Shown here: piece after piece, positions 1 through 6,279 of the stretch
How positions within the stretch are numbered: the stretch's first letter is position 1
How the letters are laid out: each line of letters opens with the position of its first letter
Source of the DNA: an uncultured Holosporaceae bacterium
Lineage (GTDB): Bacteria; Pseudomonadota; Alphaproteobacteria; CAISOG01
NCBI GenBank assembly: GCA_903887035.1
Contig: CAISOG010000025.1
Coordinates: forward strand, 1 to 6,650
Reading direction: 5' to 3'
Length of the DNA: 6,650 bases
Notes under the pieces: generated by a model
The model's database searches: none
What the model was told of the DNA's origin: nothing
What the model saw: only the letters and a program-made list of their open reading frames with translations
Program-made: the position numbers and the translations under genes

Positions 1-50
1 AGGCTGGTGGAGCGGATATCAGGGGTATAGGTCAAAATGTCGTCGGTCAT
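1..50 (-). CDS. Start of an unidentified protein, cut by the left window edge
   Basis: An ATG at 50-48 on the minus strand opens a frame with no stop to the window edge, reading MTDDILTYTPDIRSTS. Sixteen residues are too few to name a family. It has the same direction as the acetyltransferase gene that ends at 109, leaving a 58-nt gap. No Shine-Dalgarno sequence precedes the ATG, but a promoter-like pair lies immediately upstream (57-85), which would fit a leaderless message. The alternative is that this is non-coding downstream sequence with a chance ATG. The call rests on the open frame, gene orientation and promoter position only. Confidence 0.35.
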   Translation of the reverse strand, partial: MTDDILTYTPDIRSTS

Positions 51-56
51 GGCGGT

Positions 57-85
57 TTTATACTACGTCCCGACCGCCTTGGCTA
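57..85 (-). promoter_or_regulatory. Candidate sigma-70-type promoter for the gene starting at 50
   Basis: On the minus strand TAGCCA (85-80, 4/6 to TTGACA) is followed by a 17-nt spacer and TATAAA (62-57, 5/6 to TATAAT). Only 6 nt separate the -10 box from the ATG at 50, so transcription would start at or next to the start codon. A 6-bp inverted repeat, GGCGGT (51-56) and ACCGCC (73-78), brackets the -10 box and could be an operator or a weak hairpin. There is no T-tract after it, so I do not call a terminator. This is a by-eye match in a short region. Confidence 0.3.
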
Positions 86-108
86 GCATAGTTGTGTTCG
101 AAATGATG

Positions 109-765
109 CTAAGCGGTTTCCGCTGTAAGAAATTTTGGCAAGCCACGGCGGAACAGGGTTTGGGTAAGTTCCGACTTGCTGTTTGCGGACAGGGCGTACA
201 GTGGTGTGTTGTTGGCCATTTGTTCGGGCTCACGAATCTTCTCAAAGCCAAAACGGCGCAGCAGCGCGGCGGATTGCGGGGTGTAGGCGGTGGTAAACAC
301 CTGCACGGGATAGCGCAAAGCGGCCGTTTCCGCCCAGTCATTCAGGGCGGCGGCCAGCAGAAAGCCAATCGGGTTCATCTTGCTTGGCTTGCGATAATCG
401 GGATGAATAATCAGGCTACTTACCCGCCATCGTTGACATCTATCATTCGATAACACTTCGGCCAGGGATTTTGGCGTGAAGTCTTTATAGCCAGCCTGCC
501 CCGCCAAAAACGAATCTGCCCAATCATCATCGGCTGGCCACAGGTGAAAGTTGCCCACCACGCGATCCCCCTCCCACAGCAGATAGATGGCATAGGGGTA
601 ACGCGCCCAGATATCCATCACATGCTCAATTGGCCAAGTGTAATCGCCATATTCAGGCAGTTGCAATTCGATGTTGGCAATCAAATCATCCCGCCCGCGC
701 GCATGCCGAATGGTGAAGTCACCAAATTTTTGGCAATAAGGGGCGGGCGGGGTGTTGAAATGCAT
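109..765 (-). CDS. GNAT family N-acetyltransferase (substrate unknown)
   Basis: This 218-residue protein is probably a cytoplasmic acetyl-CoA-dependent acyltransferase. Family marks: WEGDRVVGNFHLWP (64-77) resembles the central beta strands. WRVSSLIIHPDYRK (113-126) followed by IGFLLAAAL (133-141) fits motif A, where acetyl-CoA is bound. TPQSAALLRRFGFEKI (162-177) is a typical motif B. The pyrophosphate loop is degenerate: only R125 and G134 recall the usual RxxGxG/A, so activity is not assured. There is no signal peptide or membrane segment. The ATG lies 5 nt after the aconitase stop, with a G-rich stretch at the end of acnA as a possible ribosome binding site, so the two genes are probably cotranscribed. 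The substrate, protein or small molecule, cannot be told from sequence. The fold assignment is fairly secure; the role is not. Confidence 0.72.
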   Translation of the reverse strand: MHFNTPPAPYCQKFGDFTIRHARGRDDLIANIELQLPEYGDYTWPIEHVMDIWARYPYAIYLLWEGDRVVGNFHLWPADDDWADSFLAGQAGYKDFTPKSLAEVLSNDRCQRWRVSSLIIHPDYRKPSKMNPIGFLLAAALNDWAETAALRYPVQVFTTAYTPQSAALLRRFGFEKIREPEQMANNTPLYALSANSKSELTQTLFRRGLPKFLTAETA

Positions 766-770
766 GTGAT

Positions 771-3455
771 CTACCCCGCCAATTTGCGCAACACATAGGG
801 CAGGATGCCGCCGTTGAGGAAATAGTCGATTTCTTCGGGCGTATCGATTCTGGCCTTCACCTGTAAATGGCGGTTGCGGCCATTGGGATAGGTGATGGTC
901 AGGGTCAGTTCCATGCCCACGCGCAGGCCGCTGGCCAGGCCGGTCAGGTCAAAGCTTTCCTCACCACTCAGATCCAGATCATGACGGGTCAGGCCGTTCA
1001 GAAAGACCAGCGGCAACACCCCCATGCCAATCAGGTTGGATCGGTGGATGCGTTCAAAGCTTTCGGCCAACACCGCCTTAATTCCTAGCAGGCGGGTACC
1101 CTTAGCCGCCCAGTCACGGCTGGATCCCGTGCCATATTCCTTACCCGCCACCACAATCAGCGGCACCCCCTCACCTTGATACCCCATGGCGACGTCGTAG
1201 ATCGGCAACACCTCAGCAGCGTCGACATGGCGGGCAAAGCCGCCCACCTTATCGCCCAGCAGTTCGTTTTTGATCCGCTTGTTGGCAAAGGTGCCACGCA
1301 TCATCACCTCATGATTGCCGCGTCGCGCCCCATAGGAGTTAAAGTCCAGCTCCCGCACCTGATGCTGCGCCAAATAGCTGCCCGCGGGGCTGTTGGCACT
1401 AATGTTGCCAGCGGGGCTGATGTGGTCGGTGGTGATGCTGTCGCCAAAACTGGCCAACAGGCGTGCCCCCTTAATATCGTCAACGCTGGTGGCGGATTCA
1501 CGCGCCAACCCATCAAAATAGGGTGGGTTTTGCACATAGGTGCTGCCCGCATCCCATTCATAGGTGCGCCCCGTCGGTGCCTTGGTCGCCTGCCAATAGC
1601 TGTCGCCCAGAAAGACGTTGGCGTAGCGGCTTTTGAACATATCGGGGGTCAAAAAGGCGTGCACCGCGTCACGAATTTCAGTCTGCGTCGGCCAAATATC
1701 GCGCAGGAAGACGGGGTTGCCCTTAGAGTCTGTCCCCAACGGATCGTTGACCAGGTCGATGTTCATCGTGCCCGCAATCGCAAAGGCCACCACCAACATG
1801 GGGGATGCCAGGTAGTTGGATTTGATCAGCGGGTGAATGCGCGCCTCAAAATTGCGGTTGCCCGACAGCACGGCGGCGACGTTCAGGTCGGCTGCGCCAA
1901 TCGCCTCCTCCACCGCTTCAGGCAGGGGGCCCGAGTTGCCGATGCAGGTGGTGCAGCCATAGCCGACCAGATAGAAACCCAACCCCTCCAGATCTTTAAT
2001 CAGTCCCGATTTTTGCAGATAGTCGGTGACCACCTGACTGCCCGGAGCCAGACTGGTTTTCACCCAAGGCTTGCTGGTCAACCCGCGCTGGCGGGCTTTT
2101 TTGGCGACCAGCCCCGCCCCCAACAACACGTCGGGGTTGGATGTGTTGGTGCAGCTGGTAATCGCCGCCAGCACGACATGACCGTGATCCAGCGTAAAAT
2201 TGCTGTTGGCCACCGCAATCGGAGCAGGCTTAGCCCCCGCCTTGGCCGGTGCATCGGCCAGCGATTGCGCGAAGTTGGCGGGCACCTTGCCCAGCAGCAC
2301 GCGATCCTGCGGCCGTTTGGGGCCTGCCAAACAGGACTCCACCGTGCCCATGTCCAGGGCTAGGGTGTCGGTAAATTGTGGCTCAGGCGCGTTGGCATCA
2401 AACCACAGCCCCTGCGCCCGTGCATAGGCCTCAACCAACTTAATCTGATCGCTGTCCCGCCCCGTAAAGGCCAGGTAGTTTAAGGTTTCCTGATCAATCG
2501 GGAAAAAGCCGCAGGTCGCGCCATATTCGGGCGCCATGTTGCTGATGGTGGCGCGATCGGCCAGGCTGATGTTGTTCAAGCCCTCGCCATAAAATTCGAC
2601 AAATTTGTTGACGACGCCCTTGGCGCGCAGCATTTGGGTAACGGTCAGCACCAGGTCGGTTGCGGTTGTCCCCTCACGCAGGCTGCCCGTCAGCTTAAAG
2701 CCAATCACCTCAGGCAACACCATGGTCAGCGGTTGCCCCAGCATCACCGCCTCAGCCTCAATCCCACCAACGCCCCAGCCTAGTACGCTAAGGCCGTTGA
2801 CCATGGTGGTGTGGCTGTCGGTACCCACCAGCGTGTCGGGATAAACCACGGGATCGCCATCGCCGCTGTGATCGCCAACCCACACCACCTTAGCCAGATA
2901 TTCCAGATTAACCTGGTGGCAGATGCCCGTGCCGGGCGGCACCACGCGGAAATTGCGAAAGGCCTGCTGCCCCCAGCGTAGGAAACGATAGCGTTCGGCG
3001 TTGCGATCAAACTCCAGCTTGACATTGTCGCCAAAGGCCTGGGCATTACCAAAATTATCCACCATCACCGAATGGTCAATCACCAGATCCACAGGCTTCA
3101 GCGGGTTAATCTTTTCGGGATCCCCGCCCAGCTTGACCATCGCATCACGCATGGCGGCCAGATCGACCACCGCCGGCACCCCCGTAAAATCCTGCATCAG
3201 CACGCGCGCGGGGCTAAAGGCAATATCCTGCTCCGACTTGCCGCCATCCTGTAACCATTTTTTGATGGCCAACACCTGCACCGCCGTTACCGTGCGGCCA
3301 TCCTGGTAACGCAACAGGTTTTCCAACACCACTTTCAGCGATTTGGGCAGGCGGCTAAGGTCACCCACCCCCTGTTCAGACGCGGCATCCAGGCTGTGAT
3401 AGCGATAGTTTTTGCCGCTAACATTCAGGGGGCGAAGGGTATCAAATTGGGTCAT
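771..3455 (-). CDS. acnA: Aconitate hydratase A (aconitase, AcnA/IRP1 type)
   Basis: This enzyme interconverts citrate and isocitrate through cis-aconitate in the TCA cycle, using a [4Fe-4S] cluster in the cytoplasm. The protein has 894 residues, as expected for AcnA (E. coli about 891). The three cluster ligands are visible: C435 in AAITSCTNTSNPD, and C501 and C504 in YGCTTCIGNSGP. Other family marks are GTDSHTTMVNGLSVLGWGVGG (from 211), GDSITTDHISPAGN (671-684), MMRGTFANKRIKN (718-730) and the swivel-domain EYGTGSSRDWAAKG (773-786). The order, N-terminal three-domain core then linker then C-terminal swivel, is the AcnA/IRP1 order rather than the AcnB order. The ATG is preceded by GAGG at a 5-nt spacing, and the N-terminus is family-like. 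No frameshift or missing catalytic residue is seen. The GNAT gene follows after 5 nt, and a 404-nt spacer with repeats lies upstream. In bacteria this type can also bind RNA when its cluster is lost; that is family knowledge, not seen here. Confidence 0.98.
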   Translation of the reverse strand: MTQFDTLRPLNVSGKNYRYHSLDAASEQGVGDLSRLPKSLKVVLENLLRYQDGRTVTAVQVLAIKKWLQDGGKSEQDIAFSPARVLMQDFTGVPAVVDLAAMRDAMVKLGGDPEKINPLKPVDLVIDHSVMVDNFGNAQAFGDNVKLEFDRNAERYRFLRWGQQAFRNFRVVPPGTGICHQVNLEYLAKVVWVGDHSGDGDPVVYPDTLVGTDSHTTMVNGLSVLGWGVGGIEAEAVMLGQPLTMVLPEVIGFKLTGSLREGTTATDLVLTVTQMLRAKGVVNKFVEFYGEGLNNISLADRATISNMAPEYGATCGFFPIDQETLNYLAFTGRDSDQIKLVEAYARAQGLWFDANAPEPQFTDTLALDMGTVESCLAGPKRPQDRVLLGKVPANFAQSLADAPAKAGAKPAPIAVANSNFTLDHGHVVLAAITSCTNTSNPDVLLGAGLVAKKARQRGLTSKPWVKTSLAPGSQVVTDYLQKSGLIKDLEGLGFYLVGYGCTTCIGNSGPLPEAVEEAIGAADLNVAAVLSGNRNFEARIHPLIKSNYLASPMLVVAFAIAGTMNIDLVNDPLGTDSKGNPVFLRDIWPTQTEIRDAVHAFLTPDMFKSRYANVFLGDSYWQATKAPTGRTYEWDAGSTYVQNPPYFDGLARESATSVDDIKGARLLASFGDSITTDHISPAGNISANSPAGSYLAQHQVRELDFNSYGARRGNHEVMMRGTFANKRIKNELLGDKVGGFARHVDAAEVLPIYDVAMGYQGEGVPLIVVAGKEYGTGSSRDWAAKGTRLLGIKAVLAESFERIHRSNLIGMGVLPLVFLNGLTRHDLDLSGEESFDLTGLASGLRVGMELTLTITYPNGRNRHLQVKARIDTPEEIDYFLNGGILPYVLRKLAG

Positions 3456-3460
3456 GGCAG

Positions 3461-3464
3461 CCTC
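3461..3464 (-). promoter_or_regulatory. Ribosome binding site of acnA
   Basis: GAGG on the minus strand (CCTC on plus) lies 5 nt before the acnA ATG and supports that start. A second purine-poor stretch further up offers no better match. Confidence 0.55.
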
Positions 3465-3530
3465 AAAAAGGGGAGGTGTGGTACAGGAAAACCGTCATCC
3501 AGAATGGGACAACAGCAAAAACTTTATCGC

Positions 3531-3559
3531 AGCATAACAGGATTGCCAGGATTTGGCAT
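3531..3559 (-). promoter_or_regulatory. Candidate acnA promoter
   Basis: On the minus strand ATGCCA (3559-3554, 4/6 to TTGACA), a 17-nt spacer, then TATGCT (3536-3531, 4/6 to TATAAT). The start would fall near 3524, giving a leader of about 70 nt. Each box is weak, but the spacing is right and the 11-bp repeats lie over the spacer and directly upstream, where an activator would sit. It is a guess from base matches alone. Confidence 0.25.
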
Positions 3560-3582
3560 CCCAGAATTTGGCCAGAATTTGG
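3546..3582. repeat. Three iterated near-palindromes CCAGRATTTGG upstream of acnA
   Basis: The 11-mer occurs as CCAGGATTTGG at 3546-3556, and as two exact, directly abutting copies of CCAGAATTTGG at 3561-3571 and 3572-3582. A 4-nt gap separates the first from the second. Each is an imperfect palindrome (CCA...TGG). They lie 91-127 nt before the acnA start and overlap or abut the candidate -35 box. Iterated sites like these often bind a regulator; which one cannot be told. Confidence 0.5.
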
Positions 3583-3605
3583 GTTGTGGGTAACAGCTTA
3601 GCCAA

Positions 3606-3625
3606 AACCAGCTTAATTGCTGGTT
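3606..3625. repeat. 20-bp inverted repeat (7-bp arms)
   Basis: AACCAGC (3606-3612) and GCTGGTT (3619-3625) are perfect inverted arms around a 6-nt TTAATT centre. It lies 24 nt on the M48 side of the iterated CCAGRATTTGG sites. It could be an operator dyad. As a minus-strand hairpin it is followed only by a short T run (GGTTTTGG), so it is at most a weak terminator. Confidence 0.35.
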
Positions 3626-3627
3626 AA

Positions 3628-3680
3628 TGGCGGGGCAGGGGGGTGCAGGTTGGGTGGGGGGGTAGCCTAGCGGTGGGGCG
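3628..3680 (+). other. G-rich tract with near G-quadruplex pattern
   Basis: G runs on the plus strand at 3632-3635, 3638-3643, 3652-3654 and 3656-3662 are separated by 2, 8 and 1 nt, with another run at 3675-3678. One loop is one base longer than the usual search limit of 7. The G-rich strand is the template for both flanking minus-strand genes. It may be only compositional bias in untranslated DNA. Confidence 0.3.
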
Positions 3681-3703
3681 GTGCTGTCGTTATTTTCGCC
3701 ACT

Positions 3704-3804
3704 CCGTTGTCATCTCCGCGCAGGCGGAGATCCAGAGCCGTATCGCCGCCTTTCCGCGCCCTAACATCGCATGGATCCCCCGCTTTCGCGGAGGATGACA
3801 ACGG
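3704..3804. repeat. REP-like palindromic repeat pair (two inverted hairpin units)
   Basis: The 101-bp element has perfect 11-bp outer ends, CCGTTGTCATC (3704-3714) and GATGACAACGG (3794-3804). Inside are two hairpins. The left pairs ATCTCCGC (3712-3719) with GCGGAGAT (3724-3731), a perfect 8-bp stem. The right pairs 3775-3783 with 3788-3796, 9 positions with one C/A mismatch on plus. In minus-strand RNA that mismatch becomes a U-G wobble and the loop reads GAAA, a stable tetraloop. Each unit reads GTCATC, hairpin, GATCCA, one the inverse of the other, so they are copies of one repeat. It lies 56 nt after the stop of the M48 gene and would be in its 3' untranslated RNA. By analogy with enterobacterial REP/BIME elements it may protect the message from exonucleases or help end transcription. 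No RAYT transposase is in the window. Confidence 0.8.
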
Positions 3805-3844
3805 CGGGGGGCGGTGCAGTGTGGAAAGGATAACGGCGGGGGGC
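3792..3844. repeat. Short direct duplication at the REP boundary
   Basis: AGGAT-GAC-AACGGCGGGGGGC (3792-3812) recurs as AGGAT-AACGGCGGGGGGC (3827-3844), identical over 18 bases except for a 3-nt GAC present only in the first copy. The first copy includes the right end of the REP-like element. It may be a partial duplication of the element's edge or a slippage product. Confidence 0.5.
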
Positions 3845-3859
3845 AGAAAGGCAGAAACG

Positions 3860-5344
3860 CTACTGCCCCTTAGCGCCAGCCTCCGCCACCTCTTTCAGCG
3901 ATAAAATATCCTGCGCCCGTTGGCGGAGGGCTGCATCGCTGTCCTGAGATCCTGGGTTGGCATTGACGGTGGGGTTGGGGGATCCCGCTGAATCCGCCCC
4001 ACCACCATTGGTGTCCACTTTGGTGTCTTCGGCGCGGGGCAGGGCGGCCAGCACCCGCCTGGCCTGTTGTTTGGCCAGGGCAAACTTCCCCTCCCGCACG
4101 GCTTGCTCGGCCAGCGCCAGGTAGGAGGCGGGCAGGTTGCCCAATCGCCCCTCCACCACCGCCAATTGCCGCCACAGCCGTGGATCCCCGCTTTCCCGCA
4201 ACATAACTTGGCGCAGCAGGCCGCGTGCCTCCACCGTTTTGTCGGGCACATTTTGTGCTACCAGGATGTCGGCCAGCGCCAGTTGAATCAACGGTTCAAC
4301 CTTACCAGGTTTCAGGTTGGCCACCGCCTGGCGATAGGCGCCCTCCGCCGCCGCCACCTGGCCATGTTCATACAGCATTTGCCCACGAATTTCCCAGTAA
4401 TAGGGATCGCGCGGCGATTCCTTAAGCAGGGCATCAATGCCCGCCAGCGCGCCCGGCATATCGTTGCGACGAAACGCCATAATGCTAAGCGCATAGCGTT
4501 TTTCGATGCTGTCAGGCTGTTTGGCATACAGCGCGGTCACATCCGTTGGCGGCAGCAGGAAGCCGCGCAGCTTGCCGCGCATACGGGCATAGGCCGCCTG
4601 CGTCGCCGCATCCAGCTTTTTGTCGGTATAGGGTGAGGCACCCTCATGCGCGCCGATGGTGGCTATCCGTTCGGGGGTCATCGGGTGGGTGCGGGTATAG
4701 GGGTTGCCGCCCGCCAGCCCGCTGCCCTGCTCCTGCGCCTGCAAAATGCGAAAAAATTCCAGCAGGCCATCAGAGCTTGTTTGCAATTTGTCTAGGCTGT
4801 TCAGGGCGGCCGCATCGGCCTCAGACTCCTGCCCACGCGAAAAGCGTAAAAAGCTGCGCTCTATCGCATGTTGCCCGCCCAACAAGACGGCGGTTGCCGC
4901 CCCGCTGTTGCCACTGGCAAAGCCTGCCGCGGCGGCCAGGGCATAGGTGGCAATCGCGCCCATGCCCGCCTGGTTGGCCACTTGATCCTGCAGGGCTAGG
5001 TGGCCGCCCACGATATGCCCCACCTCATGCGCCATCACCCCCATCACTTGGTCGGCATTCTCCGCCCGCATCAGCAGGCCAGCGTGCAGGAACAGCTTTT
5101 GCCCATCATAGACAAAGGCGTTCAGGCTGTTGGCGTTGACGATAAACAGTTTCACATTGTTGGGGTTCAGCTGATTCACGGTCAGCAAAGGATCCAGCAT
5201 GCCGCGCAACAGAGTTTCACTCTCCGCATCCCGCAAAATCGGCAGGGCGCGGGCAGGATGGCTTAGCACCACCATCGCCATCAGGCTTAGCAGCAGTAGG
5301 CCAAATCGGTTTATGGTTCGGTTCGGGTAGCAAATTGCGGTCAC
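3860..5344 (-). CDS. bepA: Periplasmic M48 metallopeptidase with TPR repeats (BepA/YfgC-like)
   Basis: This is a predicted zinc peptidase/chaperone for outer-membrane protein assembly quality control, by family role of E. coli BepA. The protein has 494 residues from the chosen start. Residues 1-33 form a signal peptide: basic NRTINR, a hydrophobic LLLLSLMAMVVL core and an ARA cleavage site. The peptidase domain has HEVGH (106-110), giving two zinc ligands and the catalytic E107. ESEAD (173-177) gives the third ligand E173, and THPMTPERI (219-227) is conserved. Residues about 280-435 are helical TPR repeats. A Gly/Ser/Asn/Pro-rich linker (about 446-468) precedes a short charged tail. The frame is open to a GTG at 5365, but AGGAGG at 5356-5351 sits 6 nt before the GTG at 5344, so that start is preferred. 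It follows the ygfZ-like gene by 20 nt and is likely cotranscribed with it. The symbol is by similarity; other periplasmic M48-TPR proteins are possible. Confidence 0.88.
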   Translation of the reverse strand: MTAICYPNRTINRFGLLLLSLMAMVVLSHPARALPILRDAESETLLRGMLDPLLTVNQLNPNNVKLFIVNANSLNAFVYDGQKLFLHAGLLMRAENADQVMGVMAHEVGHIVGGHLALQDQVANQAGMGAIATYALAAAAGFASGNSGAATAVLLGGQHAIERSFLRFSRGQESEADAAALNSLDKLQTSSDGLLEFFRILQAQEQGSGLAGGNPYTRTHPMTPERIATIGAHEGASPYTDKKLDAATQAAYARMRGKLRGFLLPPTDVTALYAKQPDSIEKRYALSIMAFRRNDMPGALAGIDALLKESPRDPYYWEIRGQMLYEHGQVAAAEGAYRQAVANLKPGKVEPLIQLALADILVAQNVPDKTVEARGLLRQVMLRESGDPRLWRQLAVVEGRLGNLPASYLALAEQAVREGKFALAKQQARRVLAALPRAEDTKVDTNGGGADSAGSPNPTVNANPGSQDSDAALRQRAQDILSLKEVAEAGAKGQ

Positions 5345-5350
5345 GTAAGG

Positions 5351-5356
5351 CCTCCT
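5351..5356 (-). promoter_or_regulatory. Strong Shine-Dalgarno site deciding the M48 start
   Basis: AGGAGG on the minus strand is a full consensus match, 6 nt before the GTG at 5344. An upstream GTG at 5365 overlaps the TAG of the preceding gene by one base, but that start would place this site inside codons 4-5 and add 7 residues before the signal peptide. Confidence 0.75.
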
Positions 5357-5364
5357 AAGAAACA

Positions 5365-6279
5365 CTATTTTAACAGCTCAATCCCCATCCCCGCAACCGT
5401 CAGCGGGGTTTGATCCGATTGCGCCTGCGCCAGCAGATCTTGCTTGACCAAAATCAGGCCGCGGTCGCGTAGTCCTGCCCGCCATTCCCCAACTTCTTCT
5501 GCGCCTGCCAGTACGGGGCAGCCAGGCGGGGGCAGGGCGGTGTCAGCATTGGGTAACAGCAGGCGTGCGGGCAATAGGGCTTTGCGAACCTGGCCACGAT
5601 GGTGGGTGCGCGCCATCAGCTCCTGCCCGATGTAGCACCCCTTGCTCCAGCTTAGCGCCCCCAGCCCGTCATAGCCATATTCCAGGATGATGCTGCGTTC
5701 CGCCTCCAAATCCGTTGCGCCCTCGGGGATGCCCATCCCCAGCTGGTGATAGCGGTAGTCATCGGCATCGGCATCGCTGCATTCGGCGGGGATAGAGGCG
5801 GGCAAAGCCTGTTGGCCAGCCAGGCTGATGTGCAGCACGCCGAGGCCTGCATGGCGCGGGTCAACCAGGCACCAGCCGCCAGCGTCATTAATATGACAAG
5901 ATCCGGGCTGGTTGGGCAGGCCGAAAAGATTGGCCACATCCCCCCCCGTCTCACTCCAGCTAACCTGACAGAAACTGTCGGTTATCAGCGCCAGATCAAC
6001 CTTACTGCGCAATTTGTACAGGTTTAGCCGTTTTTGGATGGCCGCCGATTGGCTGGCCGCCACCCGTAGATAAAGATTGTCACCGTCACTAAGCAGCAGC
6101 ATGTCGGCGATAAAGCGCCCCGCAGAATTCAGCAAGGCGGCAAAGCGCCCCGTGTCAGGCGTTACCGTCGCAACATCCTGGGTTACCAGCCCCTGCAAAA
6201 AATTGATGCGATCCGCCCCCCCAATTCGCAACAAATGATAGGATGCACGGATATCAGCGGTGTGCAGGGAAACGGTCAT
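5365..6279 (-). CDS. ygfZ: YgfZ/IBA57-family folate-binding Fe-S maturation protein
   Basis: This is a cytoplasmic tetrahydrofolate-binding protein of the GcvT-like fold that helps make or repair certain Fe-S enzymes; the role is known from E. coli YgfZ and mitochondrial IBA57. From the chosen ATG it has 304 residues, close to the family's usual 300-330. The signature KGCYIGQE (213-220, with the key cysteine C215) is followed by RTHHRGQVRKAL (224-235). The N-terminus has the typical LLRIGGADRINFLQGLVTQD (17-36), and a late aromatic-poor barrel region closes the protein. The frame is open to a GTG at 6357, adding 26 residues (Lys-rich, not family-like) that overlap a stretch of repeats. The ATG at 6279 is preferred, although no Shine-Dalgarno sequence precedes it. 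The gene is first in a pair with the M48 peptidase and is divergent from rplM. Confidence in the family is high, in the start moderate. Confidence 0.93.
   Translation of the reverse strand: MTVSLHTADIRASYHLLRIGGADRINFLQGLVTQDVATVTPDTGRFAALLNSAGRFIADMLLLSDGDNLYLRVAASQSAAIQKRLNLYKLRSKVDLALITDSFCQVSWSETGGDVANLFGLPNQPGSCHINDAGGWCLVDPRHAGLGVLHISLAGQQALPASIPAECSDADADDYRYHQLGMGIPEGATDLEAERSIILEYGYDGLGALSWSKGCYIGQELMARTHHRGQVRKALLPARLLLPNADTALPPPGCPVLAGAEEVGEWRAGLRDRGLILVKQDLLAQAQSDQTPLTVAGMGIELLK

Noticed and set aside
1176..2363. A 395-codon plus-strand open frame opposite acnA
   Set aside because: It lies wholly antisense to a well-supported aconitase, its translation resembles no family, and long antisense frames are common in GC-rich genes.
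3494..3508. GTCATCCAGAATGGG, resembling both the REP head and the CCAGRATTTGG repeat
   Set aside because: Only partial matches to either; no hairpin of useful length, so it is not counted as a further copy.
3396..3593. A 65-codon plus-strand frame over the acnA start
   Set aside because: Overlaps the acnA start and its repeats antisense, with no supporting signal.
3707..3904. A 65-codon plus-strand frame in the acnA-M48 spacer
   Set aside because: It translates the REP-like element and runs into the end of the M48 gene; no ribosome binding site and no recognisable protein.
4067..5139. Plus-strand open frames of 189 and 197 codons opposite the M48 gene
   Set aside because: Both are antisense to an intact peptidase with clear motifs; the translations are rich in Arg, Pro, His and Gln, as expected of shadow frames.
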